Notes: a model not told the origin generated them from the letters alone. Shown: positions 9,168 through 19,687, counted from the first letter of the stretch. The stretch is DNA of 64,000 nucleotides from Leptolyngbya ohadii IS1 (GCF_002215035.1 NZ_NKFP01000006.1:2509080-2573079); one strand, 5' to 3'. A program made the numbers and translations.

Positions 9168-9695
9168 ATGATCGGAAATCCGGATTTCTTGACAGGTAGA
9201 GGGCAGGATCAGGCTCCCGAACTTCAGGAGTTAGAAAGCCCTGAAGGTGAGCTACATCTACGTTTCCTGATCAGCTCAGGGGCAGAATTTGCCTTGCCTG
9301 CAACGGGAATTCGAGAAGTAATTGAGGCTCCTCCCGATCGAATTACACCCATTCCCAATGTTTCTCCTTTACTATTAGGAACACTCAATATCCGGGGTCG
9401 CGTCATTTGGGTGGCGGATTTGGGGCAATTTCTGGGTGATTCCACCTCACTCAATACCGATCGCACCGAGATTTCCGTCATTGCCGTGGAGGATCAAGAT
9501 GCCATGTTGGGGTTGGCAGTCGATCGCATTATTGGAATGGACTGGCTGGACATCGACGAGATTCACATGCCCAGCAACCTGCCCGACGGTATGGCTCCCT
9601 TTCTACGGGGCGAGTGGGCGATCGATGGGGCAGACCACAGCCTCAAGCTTTTAGATCAGGTCGCAATTTTACGATCGGCGAGATGGGCGGCATAA
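9168..9695 (+). CDS. hmpC: CheW-like adaptor HmpC/PilI
   Basis: A 175-residue CheW-domain protein that would link the MCP HmpD to the histidine kinase HmpE. The CheW fold is visible from about residue 25: LHLRFLISSGAEFALPATGIREVIE, then ITPIPNVSPLLLGTLNIRGRVIWVADLG and a second half with VIAVEDQDAMLGLAVDRI. The first 25 residues are a short acidic extension. The assigned start is the ATG at 9168 with no obvious Shine-Dalgarno sequence. The gene sits 66 bases before hmpD, matching the gene order of hmp and pil chemotaxis loci in other cyanobacteria. Confidence 0.88.
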   Translation: MIGNPDFLTGRGQDQAPELQELESPEGELHLRFLISSGAEFALPATGIREVIEAPPDRITPIPNVSPLLLGTLNIRGRVIWVADLGQFLGDSTSLNTDRTEISVIAVEDQDAMLGLAVDRIIGMDWLDIDEIHMPSNLPDGMAPFLRGEWAIDGADHSLKLLDQVAILRSARWAA

Positions 9696-9761
9696 TGGGC
9701 GAGATAGCGGGCTATAAATTGGGTGAACAATCGGTTCTTGAACGGGTAGGAGAAAAGGCAA

Positions 9762-12680
9762 ATGGCAGTAAGCACGTACTCTGACGAATATAGACAGGCT
9801 GAACGCGCCTATATGCTCGGTAGCTACGAGGAAGCTGCATCGATCATTGACCGACTTGCAGAGAACTACCCCAGTGCGCCGGATGTGCGTTTGCTGCGAG
9901 GGCATATCTACTGTTATGGCTTACAGCAGTACGAAATCGCCAGGGAGCAGTACGAGTCTGTTTTGCAGCTGACCAGCGATGAGGAATACCTGAACTACGC
10001 CCATAATGGCTTAGCCTATGCCGAGCAGTTCGCCGGACATTCCGAGCCGCTCGAAAATGGCGCGGATTTTTCAAGTTCGGCAATACCGTCCCAATTTGGC
10101 GAACAGGACTTTAACGGTCAGGACTTTGAGAGTAATCTCGCTTTTGATGAAGATCCGGGCTTTACCGATATCGATCACGAGTTCATTAGCACGATTGATA
10201 TGTCCGCATCGCCGTTTGAGACACAGGAAGCTGCCGATCCTGCCGTTCGAGAAACCGCTTCACCTTCTGCCTGGCAGAGTCCAGACGATGTTGACCTCGA
10301 TGAATTCGATTTTGCCGACCTCAATCTCGACAGCACCGAAGGGGTTGAGCAACTGAGTGGCGTAGAAGAACTGCATCAAAACTTTTCTCCCAGTTCGCCC
10401 TTTAGCTATTCCGAGACAAGCGATCCGGAGACGAGCTACCTGGGAACCGAAACGCCTGCTGCCTCTGATAACCCCTTTGCGGATGATCCTAACCCCTTTT
10501 TGGCAGCTTCCGAAAGCGAAGACCATTTCTTTGCGGACTCCGATAATCCGTTTGGGGCAGATTCTGCGGCAAGCCCCTTTAATGCCACTCCTGCGGCTGA
10601 GTCTTCTGACTTCTACAGCAGTGAGGATGATGAGATCCCGTTTGACCTGAGCGAATTCGAGGACAGCGCTTCCAGTACGCCCTTCTCCGCACCTTCACCC
10701 CTGGGGCAATCATTTAGCGACGAAACGCTGTTTATGGGCGATAGCGACCTACCCTCCCACCCCCAGGATGCAGCGATAGACAACACGCCAACCTACGGTG
10801 TACCCGGCTTTCCCTTTGTGGAAGAAGGCTTAGAAGAGCAAACGTTTGTTTCCAGCGGCACCTCTTCGATGGCGGACTTTGGATTAGACGATGATTTAAG
10901 TCCCCCCAACTCTACCCATAACAGTGCTGCCTATACCGCTGCTTCTAATGGGAGAAGCAATATCGACTTCCTGGATGAGTTCGATGAGTTTGATGACCTG
11001 GGCAGTTTGCCAGATTTCGACCTGTCAGATAACTCGGTCGATTTTACCAGTCCGTCCATCAGCATGACCTCCGGCAATGCCGTGCCGCCAACCAGCAGTG
11101 TTGGGTTTGAGTTTGCCGATAGCGCTGACCAGTCTGTCATTCGCGACGATGAAATGTTCCCTTTATCGGGGACTGCCGAAGCTATGCCTGCCTTTATGCC
11201 AGGGGATAGTCGCACCGCAGAACCGGAAGTCACGGTAGAACAGGGTATGATGGCTCCCCTGGAGAATGTCTCCCTGGACAAGAAAAAATGGATTGTGGCA
11301 GGGGCAACGGGCGTAGTGTCCATGCTGGCGGTGGCGGCGGTGAATTTTGTGACGGCTTCCACGGTGCCAGAATCGAACCGTCCGGCGGTACTTCCCTACC
11401 TGGCGACCGCAGGGTTGGCAATGAGTGCAACGGCAGGGATTGCGGGGTTTGGTGTGGCTGCGGGGTTAAGCGGCGTGCTAACTCGTCAGGTCAAGCGCAG
11501 CGTCAAGGATCTGCAATACCAGTTTGATGCGGTGACGGAAGGCGATCTGAGCGCAAAGGCAACCGTTTACTCCGAGGATGAGTTTGGTCAGCTTGCCACC
11601 AGCTTTAACCAGATGGCGCGGGTGATTTTAACCACGACCAGCGAGGCTCAGCGTAAAGCCGAAGAACAGGAGCAGGCAAAGGAAGACTTGCAGCGCCAGG
11701 TGATTCGTTTGCTGGACGACGTGGAAGGCGCAGCGAGGGGGGATTTGACCGTCCAGGCAGAGGTGACAGCAGACGTACTGGGTGCGGTTGCGGATTCGTT
11801 TAACCTGACCATTCAAAACCTGCGCGAAATCGTTCAACAGGTGAAGACTGCTGCCCGTCAAGTCACCAAGAGTTCGACAGAGAACGAAATTTTCGCCCGA
11901 TCGCTTTCCTCCGACGCATTGAGACAGGCAGAGGAATTGGCAGTCACGCTCAACTCCGTGCAGGTGATGACCGACTCGATTCAGCGGGTGGCGGAAAGTG
12001 CGCGGGAGGCGGAAGAGGTGGCGCGATCGGCTTCTTCGACTGCTTTGAAGGGCGGTGAGGCAGTCGAAAGAACGGTATCCGGGATTCTAGAAATCCGCGA
12101 AACGGTGGCAGAAACCACCCGCAAGGTGAAGCGACTGGCGGAATCCTCCCAGGAAATTTCCAAGATCGTCGCCCTGATTTCCCAGATTGCCTCCCGAACC
12201 AACCTGCTGGCACTCAATGCCAGTATTGAAGCGGCAAGAGCCGGAGAAGCGGGACGGGGCTTTGCGATCGTGGCAGATGAGGTGCGTCAGCTCGCAGACC
12301 GGGCAGCGAAGGCATCTAAGGAAATCGAACAGATCGTACTGCAAATCCAGAGTGAAACCAGTTCGGTAATGACCGCAATGGAAGAAGGCACCCAGCAGGT
12401 GATCGAGGGTACCCGACTGGCGGAGCAAGCAAAACGATCGCTCGAAGATATTATTCAGGTGTCGAACCGGATTGACGTACTGGTGCGATCGATTACGGCA
12501 GACACGGTAGAGCAGACGGAAACCTCCCGTGCGGTGGCACAGGTAATGCAGTCCGTGGAACTGACGGCGCAGGAAACCTCCCAGGAAGCACAGCGGGTAT
12601 CGGGTTCGCTGCAAAACCTGGTGGGTGTCGCGCGCGATCTGCTGGCATCGGTAGAACGATTCCGCGTTGAGAAGGTTTGA
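9762..12680 (+). CDS. hmpD: Methyl-accepting chemotaxis protein HmpD/PilJ
   Basis: A 972-residue MCP. Order: TPR-like helical repeats (about residues 5-90), a very acidic Ser/Asp/Phe-rich and probably disordered segment (about 95-490), two hydrophobic segments (about 507-530 and 545-568) separated by only some 15 residues, HAMP helices (about 570-625), and a cytoplasmic signalling domain whose hairpin tip ([20 protein letters not shown]) is near residues 810-829. There is therefore almost no periplasmic sensor domain, and signals probably arrive through the cytoplasmic TPR part. An AGGAG lies upstream of the ATG. It should form an array with HmpC and HmpE. Confidence 0.88.
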   Translation: MAVSTYSDEYRQAERAYMLGSYEEAASIIDRLAENYPSAPDVRLLRGHIYCYGLQQYEIAREQYESVLQLTSDEEYLNYAHNGLAYAEQFAGHSEPLENGADFSSSAIPSQFGEQDFNGQDFESNLAFDEDPGFTDIDHEFISTIDMSASPFETQEAADPAVRETASPSAWQSPDDVDLDEFDFADLNLDSTEGVEQLSGVEELHQNFSPSSPFSYSETSDPETSYLGTETPAASDNPFADDPNPFLAASESEDHFFADSDNPFGADSAASPFNATPAAESSDFYSSEDDEIPFDLSEFEDSASSTPFSAPSPLGQSFSDETLFMGDSDLPSHPQDAAIDNTPTYGVPGFPFVEEGLEEQTFVSSGTSSMADFGLDDDLSPPNSTHNSAAYTAASNGRSNIDFLDEFDEFDDLGSLPDFDLSDNSVDFTSPSISMTSGNAVPPTSSVGFEFADSADQSVIRDDEMFPLSGTAEAMPAFMPGDSRTAEPEVTVEQGMMAPLENVSLDKKKWIVAGATGVVSMLAVAAVNFVTASTVPESNRPAVLPYLATAGLAMSATAGIAGFGVAAGLSGVLTRQVKRSVKDLQYQFDAVTEGDLSAKATVYSEDEFGQLATSFNQMARVILTTTSEAQRKAEEQEQAKEDLQRQVIRLLDDVEGAARGDLTVQAEVTADVLGAVADSFNLTIQNLREIVQQVKTAARQVTKSSTENEIFARSLSSDALRQAEELAVTLNSVQVMTDSIQRVAESAREAEEVARSASSTALKGGEAVERTVSGILEIRETVAETTRKVKRLAESSQEISKIVALISQIASRTNLLALNASIEAARAGEAGRGFAIVADEVRQLADRAAKASKEIEQIVLQIQSETSSVMTAMEEGTQQVIEGTRLAEQAKRSLEDIIQVSNRIDVLVRSITADTVEQTETSRAVAQVMQSVELTAQETSQEAQRVSGSLQNLVGVARDLLASVERFRVEKV

Positions 12681-12808
12681 TCTGCACGACGGGTGCTTGG
12701 GGGTAAACGGGAAGGGCATTCTGCCCCGATCGCCTGCCTCCTACGGTTGACCGATGTTTTTCTCTATCTATTTCCCTGACCAGTTTTCCCCCTAAGCAGG
12801 AAGAGGCT

Positions 12809-15800
12809 ATGCTGTCGGAACAACAACAGCGCATCATGGGTTACTTCATTGAGGAGGCAAAGGATCACCTCAATACGATCGAACAGGGCTTGATTAATCT
12901 GCAAGCGACGATCGAAGACTCGGAAATGGTGCATGAGGTCTTTCGGGCTGCCCACTCTGTCAAAGGGGGTGCGGCGATGCTTGGGTTGACCAGCATTCAG
13001 CACGCGGCGCACCGATTGGAGGACTACTTCAAAGTTCTGAAGGAATGCCCAGGGGTAAGAACGACTCACAAGCTGGAAACTTTGTTTTTGCGGGTCTTTG
13101 ATACGCTGCAAGCGCTGATCGAACAGCTTCAAGGACCGTTTGGCTTGACGGAAGACAAAGCGGCGGAGCTGATGGCAGCAGTCGAGCCCGTGTTTGCGGA
13201 ACTGAATCAGGATCTCACGGCGTTAGTCAGCCAAACTGGGGCAACCCTGCCAGATGATGTAGAGTTTGTTGCCTCTCCTGCTCCTGCTGCTCCTGCTGCT
13301 CCAGTGGTTTCTAAGCCGCAGCCCGTGATGCCTCAGGAAGAAAGTGCGGTTCAGCTGATTTTTCGCAGCGATGTTCCGGCGCTCCTGCGGCAGATGCTTC
13401 AGACCTTCAAGCAGTCTGACAATGCGAATACGCGACAGCGGCTTCAGGATCTCTGTGGGCAATTGGCTCAACCGGGGGAACAGCTCGACATTCCTTACTG
13501 GTGTGACCTGTTAGAGGCAGTCAAACGATCGATCGCCTATCCAGAAAATTCGTACCGCATCCTCGCACCCGTTGTCATTAAAGAACTCAAGCAAGCACAG
13601 GACTTAGTGCTGTCAGGACAAGCGATCGAGATTGCCCCCAGCGATAGCTTGCTGGATCTGTTACCGCAGTTGGATTGGGGCAGCGGGCAGGACAGCGGAG
13701 AAAGCGTGGAATCCGATCTGTCCTCCTGGTTCGATTCGGATGAGGATGCTCCCCTGCTTACGAACAGTGACCTGCTGGGGCTGGAATCGGAGGGAGAGTT
13801 TGCGCTGTCGCTGGAGGAGTCGATCGCCGTTCCAGAGATGGAGCTGCCGTTGCAAGGGACTGATGCTGAAGGCGGAGATCTGCTGGGTGATTTGTTCGCG
13901 CAGAATGCGGCGGCTAATGGCGATTCGGACGAGTCGGATTTCTTCCTGTTGGATTTGGGCGAGCCGGAAGCGGCTGTCGAGCGATCTGGACCAGGAGTGG
14001 GCGATGCAGAACTCAACTCGCTGGCAGACTTGTTTGAGGCAAATCTCGATGCGGGCACCTCTTCGGAGCTAAGCTGGCTGGATAGCCTGGATGGTTCATT
14101 TGACTCCTCTATGAGTGAGATGGATACGGCATTGGAGCTGGGCGATGAGGCACACGAGGTATCCCTGTCGCAGGAGCCGTTCGATCGGGTTGCAGATGAT
14201 CTGCCTGGCTCGCAGAGCAATGGCGAAACCTCCGAGCTGCTGCTGCCGCAAGACGAAGGCGACTCTTTCTTCACAGTGTTCCAGGTTGAGGAAACGGCTG
14301 CCTCAGACGATCTGGGATTGCCTGATTTAGAAGCGAATTTATTGGGGGATTCAGCCGTAGAAGACTGGGGTACCCTTCCTGAATTGCTTGTGGAGGAATC
14401 CAGCCCGGAGGAACCCTTCAGCTTTGACCTGGGGTTTGAGCTAGAGCAGGCGGCAGGTTCAGGGGACGACGATCTCCTTGCCTCGGTCTTTGGTGAACTT
14501 GACTCTTCTGAAGCCTCTGCTAATCTCTTTGATGAAGAGGCGTCGGCTGACAGCCCATTTGCTGCTGCTAGCAATGGATCGGATACGGAATTCCTCGATC
14601 TGTTCCCTCTAGGGGGAATGGAGAATGAACCCGTGGAGGACATGAATCAGGATGATCGGGATTCGATCGCAGAGGAGTTCTCAGGTGATCTGGACAACCT
14701 GCTAGAGATTGGAGAGTTCCCTGAAGCAGTTGACCCCGTTGAAGTAGTCGAACCCTCCGCAGCCCCCTTTGCCTCTAGTGATCTCAATGATTTGATGCCA
14801 GAATTTGCTGAAGCTGCGGCAGTCGATCGATTGGAGTCTGGTTTCCTGGATGGAGCTGAGCTATCCGCTTTCGATAGCGTGGAATTGAGTAGTTTGGAAT
14901 TGAGTGACGCAGCAACGCAGCCAGAGACGCAGTCCGAGATCCAATCAGAAGAGTTCCTGATTGAGGAGACAGCTCCAGAACTCCTATTCCAGCCTGACCT
15001 ATCCCAGTCTGAGGAAATACTGTTCGACGCAGAAGTTGCAAGTGATCTGTGGTCGGATGAAGCAATGGGCTTGGAGCAGGATGAGGCGGAACTCGGTTTT
15101 GATATTGCTGAACTGCTAGCGGCTGATGCGGTGCTAGATGGAGCCGACCAGCCTGATTTGGAAATTGCAGAAACGGAGGCGGATTCACCGTTTGACCTGT
15201 TCGCGGTTGACCTGGAATCTGTGGGTACAGAGTCCGTGGCTACAGAATCTATAGGTACAGATAATGCCGTGAGTGAAGGGTTTGGTGACGAAATCCTAGG
15301 GGGTGAAACTCTCGACAGGCAGACCTTTGGCAATGAACCCACTTTAGATGAGGATTTTGGTGCCCTCGAATCCCTGCTGTCTGAAGAGACGGATCTCGCG
15401 GCTGATTGGAATCTGACAGAGATGCCGTTCGGCGCTGCAATGATGCCTGATCTGTCTGGGGATAATCGTGATGTCCTTCAGGACAGTGTGAGTGGCTTGA
15501 GCGATAGGGAGTTCAGCGACGATCGCCCGGATGCCAGCGGATTGGGTGATGGCGAGTTGGATGTCGGTGGGTTTAGCGATCGCGGGTTTGGCGATAATCC
15601 TTCGGATGCCGCTGAATTTGGCGATGATTTTGCCGACCTGGAGGCGATGCTAAATGAAAGTGCCCCTCTTACTGCGATCGAAGTTCCTGTTTCGGGTCAG
15701 GAAACTGCTGACGCCGACTTTGCTGACCTGGAAGCATTGCTGGATGATGTGCCCCCCACTTCTCCACCCAAAATTGACGATGTGCCCATCAGCGGGTTTT

Positions 15801-17905
15801 CACCTACCACTAGCCTGCCTGCGGACGACGAGTTTGGCGATCTGGAGGCATTGATCAAGGATGTGGATCAGGTGTTGGGGGTTGGGTCATCTCCCAACCG
15901 CAAAATCGCCAGCGTTGCCCAGCGTCGCTCCAATCGCCGGAATGTGCTGAATGAGCAAATGATGCGCGTTTCGGTCAAACATCTCGATAACCTGAATAAC
16001 CTCGTGGGCGAGATGGTGGTGAACCGGAACAGCCTGGAGCAGGCACAGGAGCGACTGCGGCAGTTTCTCGATAACTTGCTGTATCAGGTGCAGCAGCTCA
16101 GCGATGTGGGACAGCGGATGCACGATCTGTACGAACGATCGCTGCTGGAACGATCGCTGCTGGCGAGTCGGCGAGGGGGCTATTCCGGCACAGGTATGGG
16201 AGCAGCTTCGGCACAGACCAGCCATGCGATCGGGGTGAGCTTCGATGCGCTGGAGATTGACCAGTTCACGGCATTCCATACCCTGTCGCAGGAAATGATT
16301 GAGCTGATTGTGCGGGTGCGGGAGGCTGCCTCGGACATCGACTTTGTGGTGGAGGAAAGCGATCAGGTGACGCGCAACTTCCGCCAGATCACCACCCAGC
16401 TTCAGGAAGGGCTAACCCGATCGCGAATGGTGCCCTTTGCCCAGACCGCCGACCGTCTGCCCAGAGGGGTGCGCGACAACTCGCTGAAATACGGTAAGCA
16501 AATGGACCTGGTGATCGAAGGGCGGGATACGCTAATCGACAAGATGATTGTGGATCAGCTCAACGATCCCATGACCCATCTGGTGAACAATGCGATCGCC
16601 CACGGTATTGAAACGCCGGAAGAACGCCTTGCCGCTGGAAAGCCACCCGTGGGGCGGATTACGATTCGGGCATTCCACCAGGGAAATCAGACTATTATTT
16701 CAGTGAGCGATGACGGAGCAGGAATTAATCCCGATCGCGTCAAAGAGAAGGCACTGGCGAAGGGGCTGATTACCCCCGCGCAGGCAAAGGATCTGTCCCG
16801 ACTGGAAATCTACGATCTGCTGTTCCATCACGGGTTTAGTACAGTAGATCAGGCGGACGATCTGCGCGGACGGGGTGTGGGTCTGGATGTGGTGCGAAAC
16901 AATCTGAACGAAATTCGCGGCTCAATTACGATCGATTCGGCGATCGGCAGAGGGACGACCTTCACCATTCGTTTACCGCTGACCCTTAGTATCTCAAAGG
17001 CACTATGCTGCATCAGCAACCGTGCCCGCATCGCCTTCCCGATGGACGGGGTAGAGGATATGTTTGACCTGCCGAGCAACCGTCTCCAAACGGACGAAGA
17101 GGGACAGACGACCATTCCCTGGCGAGATATGACTCTGCCGCTCCAGCCCCTTTCTGACCTGCTGCGCTACAATCGCGTGTTGGGACGAGGCAGCGTTTAT
17201 GGCGGGAATCAGGAAGATGATGTGATTTCGATCGTTGTGCTGCGAAGCGGTGGTCATTTCCTGGCGCTCCAGGTGGATCAAGTGTTGGGCGAACAGGAGA
17301 TTGTAATCAAACAGCTTGAAGGTCCGGTGCCCAAACCGATCGGGGTCGCGGGAGCCACGGTGTTAGGGGATGGTCGGATTATGCCGATCGCCGATGTGCT
17401 GGAACTGATCGACCTGTGGCAGGGACGCATCCGCCGTGAACCGGGCGTGAATCTGTGGGAGCGCGAGCCGGAACCCATCATCGAAGATGCGAAGGCAGAA
17501 CCTACTGTGCTGATTGTGGACGACTCGATCACGGTGCGCGAACTGCTGTCCATGACCTTCAGCAAGGTCGGCTACCGGGTGGAGCAAGCCCGCGACGGAC
17601 AGGAAGCCTGGGAAAAACTGCGAGCCGGATTGCCCTGTAATTTGATCTTCTGCGACATTGAAATGCCACGCATGGACGGACTGGAACTGCTGTCTCGGAT
17701 GCAGAAAGACCCGCATCTGTGCGAACTGCCGATCGCCATGCTTACCTCTAGAGGAGCCGATCGCCATAAGCAGATGGCAATTCAGCTAGGCGCAAAGGGT
17801 TACTTTACGAAGCCCTACCTGGAGGAAATGCTGCTGGATGCGGCTCAGCGAATGCTGCGGGGTGAGGTGCTGGTGAACGCGAATCCGACGACTACGATTA
17901 ACTAA
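12809..17905 (+). CDS. hmpE: CheA-type hybrid histidine kinase HmpE/PilL
   Basis: The 1698-residue kinase of the motility pathway. Order: HPt domain with phospho-acceptor His49 (AAHSVKGG), an Ala/Pro linker (about 150-175), a helical segment, a very long acidic Leu/Ser/Glu-rich segment (about 280-1030), P3 dimerisation helices (about 1050-1110), the HATPase domain (HLVNNAIAHGIE and DDGAGIN boxes), a CheW-like domain, and a C-terminal receiver with Asp1616 in CDIEMPRMDG and Lys in TKPY. All catalytic motifs are intact. Most of the extra length compared with standard CheA is the acidic segment. The 3' end overlaps the convergent TraX-like gene by 8 bases. Confidence 0.9.
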   Translation: MLSEQQQRIMGYFIEEAKDHLNTIEQGLINLQATIEDSEMVHEVFRAAHSVKGGAAMLGLTSIQHAAHRLEDYFKVLKECPGVRTTHKLETLFLRVFDTLQALIEQLQGPFGLTEDKAAELMAAVEPVFAELNQDLTALVSQTGATLPDDVEFVASPAPAAPAAPVVSKPQPVMPQEESAVQLIFRSDVPALLRQMLQTFKQSDNANTRQRLQDLCGQLAQPGEQLDIPYWCDLLEAVKRSIAYPENSYRILAPVVIKELKQAQDLVLSGQAIEIAPSDSLLDLLPQLDWGSGQDSGESVESDLSSWFDSDEDAPLLTNSDLLGLESEGEFALSLEESIAVPEMELPLQGTDAEGGDLLGDLFAQNAAANGDSDESDFFLLDLGEPEAAVERSGPGVGDAELNSLADLFEANLDAGTSSELSWLDSLDGSFDSSMSEMDTALELGDEAHEVSLSQEPFDRVADDLPGSQSNGETSELLLPQDEGDSFFTVFQVEETAASDDLGLPDLEANLLGDSAVEDWGTLPELLVEESSPEEPFSFDLGFELEQAAGSGDDDLLASVFGELDSSEASANLFDEEASADSPFAAASNGSDTEFLDLFPLGGMENEPVEDMNQDDRDSIAEEFSGDLDNLLEIGEFPEAVDPVEVVEPSAAPFASSDLNDLMPEFAEAAAVDRLESGFLDGAELSAFDSVELSSLELSDAATQPETQSEIQSEEFLIEETAPELLFQPDLSQSEEILFDAEVASDLWSDEAMGLEQDEAELGFDIAELLAADAVLDGADQPDLEIAETEADSPFDLFAVDLESVGTESVATESIGTDNAVSEGFGDEILGGETLDRQTFGNEPTLDEDFGALESLLSEETDLAADWNLTEMPFGAAMMPDLSGDNRDVLQDSVSGLSDREFSDDRPDASGLGDGELDVGGFSDRGFGDNPSDAAEFGDDFADLEAMLNESAPLTAIEVPVSGQETADADFADLEALLDDVPPTSPPKIDDVPISGFSPTTSLPADDEFGDLEALIKDVDQVLGVGSSPNRKIASVAQRRSNRRNVLNEQMMRVSVKHLDNLNNLVGEMVVNRNSLEQAQERLRQFLDNLLYQVQQLSDVGQRMHDLYERSLLERSLLASRRGGYSGTGMGAASAQTSHAIGVSFDALEIDQFTAFHTLSQEMIELIVRVREAASDIDFVVEESDQVTRNFRQITTQLQEGLTRSRMVPFAQTADRLPRGVRDNSLKYGKQMDLVIEGRDTLIDKMIVDQLNDPMTHLVNNAIAHGIETPEERLAAGKPPVGRITIRAFHQGNQTIISVSDDGAGINPDRVKEKALAKGLITPAQAKDLSRLEIYDLLFHHGFSTVDQADDLRGRGVGLDVVRNNLNEIRGSITIDSAIGRGTTFTIRLPLTLSISKALCCISNRARIAFPMDGVEDMFDLPSNRLQTDEEGQTTIPWRDMTLPLQPLSDLLRYNRVLGRGSVYGGNQEDDVISIVVLRSGGHFLALQVDQVLGEQEIVIKQLEGPVPKPIGVAGATVLGDGRIMPIADVLELIDLWQGRIRREPGVNLWEREPEPIIEDAKAEPTVLIVDDSITVRELLSMTFSKVGYRVEQARDGQEAWEKLRAGLPCNLIFCDIEMPRMDGLELLSRMQKDPHLCELPIAMLTSRGADRHKQMAIQLGAKGYFTKPYLEEMLLDAAQRMLRGEVLVNANPTTTIN

Positions 17906-18554
17906 CTCTGGGAATGAGGTGCTGAATGACAAACAGGACAGCAATGTGTCCGGGGTAGAACCAGTAGAACCAGCGGGCGCGTTTTCCCCGTTCTCCGTTT
18001 GCCAGCATAAAGAAGACCGGAGCAGCGATCGCCGGAGCCTGAGAGATTCCCCAACCAGGTTCAGCCAGAACGAGAGCGAAGTGGATCAGGAGCCAGGCAG
18101 TCCACCAGAGTCCGGTGGGTTCAAAGTAGCGAATCAGGGCAATGATGGCGATGCCATAGTAGCTGTAGTCTACCGGAATGACCTGTGCCAAAGCGGCTCC
18201 CGCAATCCAGGCGGGAATTTGTAGCCAGCGGTTGAATCGGGCGATTCGCAGGCAGACTAAGCCGATCGCCAGGGTAAACAGAATGTTGTACTGATCGTTT
18301 GCGCCGTTGAGCAAGACGGTATTGTAAATCGGCTGGGTAATGATTCCCATGATCAGCAGGCGGATCAGATATGCCCAGAAATTGCGCGTGTGCGCCTCCC
18401 CCTGAACGAGCAGCCAGCAAAACAACGGAAAGCTAAACCGCCCAATAAACCGCAGAACTTCTACTCCCGGAAAGAAGACTACCCCCACATGATCGATCAC
18501 CATCAGCAGAGCTGCCAGGAGTTTGAGTTGATAGCTGTTGAGCGATCGGGGCAT
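17898..18554 (-). CDS. TraX family membrane protein
   Basis: A 218-residue polytopic membrane protein with the TraX signature at the N-terminus (QLKLLAALLMVIDHVG, then FIGRFSFPLFCWLLVQG). TraX of the F plasmid N-acetylates pilin; chromosomal relatives belong to a wider acyltransferase-like membrane family of unknown substrate. About six to seven hydrophobic segments are visible. There are no conjugation genes nearby, so a plasmid origin is not suggested. The position directly after the pilus-control locus is suggestive of pilin modification, but that is inference only. The next gene upstream on this strand starts 52 bases away. Confidence 0.8.
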   Translation of the reverse strand: MPRSLNSYQLKLLAALLMVIDHVGVVFFPGVEVLRFIGRFSFPLFCWLLVQGEAHTRNFWAYLIRLLIMGIITQPIYNTVLLNGANDQYNILFTLAIGLVCLRIARFNRWLQIPAWIAGAALAQVIPVDYSYYGIAIIALIRYFEPTGLWWTAWLLIHFALVLAEPGWGISQAPAIAAPVFFMLANGERGKRARWFYWFYPGHIAVLFVIQHLIPRVS

Positions 18555-18606
18555 AGGGAATCGTAGTACCGGGGAGTCTCTGTGATCCTAAACGATTCCT
18601 CTCGGT

Positions 18607-19524
18607 TCAGGAGTTCGCATACTTCTGCCATGCCAGCTTTGCTGCTCCGACCATGCCTGCCTGGTTGCCCAACTCTGCCCGAAGCAGCTGAAGCCCTGCC
18701 CGTGAGGAGGGTAAAACGCGCCGCTCTAACTCTGCCTCGATCGCCGGAAAGAAGAACTCTGCACTGGCACTGACGCCACCGCCAATAATCACCGCCTGGG
18801 GGGTCAGAACATAAATGAGGCTGGCAATTCCCGCCCCCAAGTCGCGCCCGTACTCCTGCCAAAATTCGATCGCAGAACGATCGCCTGCCGCTGCCTTTTC
18901 GCCCAACTCATCGGGTTCCAGTCCTGTTCGTCGTCGGATTGCCCGCACAGAGGCGTATTGTTCCAGCGAACCGCGATTGCCGCTATTGCATTCGGGTCCG
19001 TCGGGATTGAGGGTAATTAAGCCCAGTTCCCCCGCCGCGCCATCGTGCCCGACAAACAGCTTGCCATCCAGAATAATTGCGCCGCCTACGCCCGTCCCCA
19101 GCGTCAGCAGGATCACGTTGCGGAAATGCTTGCCTGCCCCCAGCCAGAATTCCCCCAGCCCGGCACAGTTGGCATCGTTTGCCAGAATCGTGGGGCGATC
19201 GGTTTTTGCTTCTAACCAATCCGCCAGGGGAATATCGCGCCAGCCATCCAGATTAATCGCCACCCGCGCAATTCGTCCTTCCGCATCAGCGGGTCCGGGA
19301 GTTCCTAAGCCGATCGCCACTGCCTGACGGTCTGGATCAACAGAATCGATCGCCTCGACCAGCGCCAGCAAAACCGCTTCGGGGGTGGCAGGTTGGGGGG
19401 TGGGAACCGTAAGCGACTGGAGGCAATTCCCTTTCCAGTCAAATCTGCCGAGCTTAATGGCGGTTCCGCCGAGGTCGATGCCGATTACCTGATCTGCGGT
19501 GGAGAGGTCTGTGGGTGCGGTCAT
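18607..19524 (-). CDS. ROK family sugar kinase (probable glucokinase)
   Basis: A 305-residue ROK protein with the ATP-binding phosphate-1 motif IGIDLGGTAIKLG near residues 14-26 and the ROK segment LTLGTGVGGAIILDGKLFVG. The canonical zinc motif of ROK kinases (CxCGxxGCxE) is degenerate: the corresponding stretch, CNSGNRGSLEQ, keeps only one cysteine. Phosphorylation of glucose or a related hexose is the likely role. There is no helix-turn-helix domain, so it is not a ROK repressor. It is co-directional with the TraX-like gene and the permease. Confidence 0.85.
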   Translation of the reverse strand: MTAPTDLSTADQVIGIDLGGTAIKLGRFDWKGNCLQSLTVPTPQPATPEAVLLALVEAIDSVDPDRQAVAIGLGTPGPADAEGRIARVAINLDGWRDIPLADWLEAKTDRPTILANDANCAGLGEFWLGAGKHFRNVILLTLGTGVGGAIILDGKLFVGHDGAAGELGLITLNPDGPECNSGNRGSLEQYASVRAIRRRTGLEPDELGEKAAAGDRSAIEFWQEYGRDLGAGIASLIYVLTPQAVIIGGGVSASAEFFFPAIEAELERRVLPSSRAGLQLLRAELGNQAGMVGAAKLAWQKYANS

Positions 19525-19527
19525 GGG

Positions 19528-19612
19528 AAGGGGAGTGGGGACTGGGAAGTAGGGGTGGATAGGTGAGAGAGGGAGCAGGGAGCAGGGGCGCAGAGGAGCG
19601 GGGGAGAATGAG
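19528..19612. repeat. G-rich low-complexity intergenic repeat
   Basis: Runs of GGGGAGTGGGGA, AGGGAGCAGGGAGCAGGGG and GGGTGGATAG. The same units (mainly the heptamer GGGGAGT and AGGGAGC) recur at 58612-58692 and 60788-60845, and their complement occurs inside coding sequence at 28201-28270 and 49675-49715. Confidence 0.6.
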
Positions 19613-19687
19613 ACAAGAGGTTTTCTCTAATCTATTTTCTACAGAGCGTTCAATATCACTCTTGGAGATGGGATGACTCGGAGGGAG

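Noticed and set aside
17898-18554. TraX-like gene considered as evidence of a conjugative plasmid
   Set aside because: No other conjugation or plasmid gene is present, and chromosomal TraX relatives are common.
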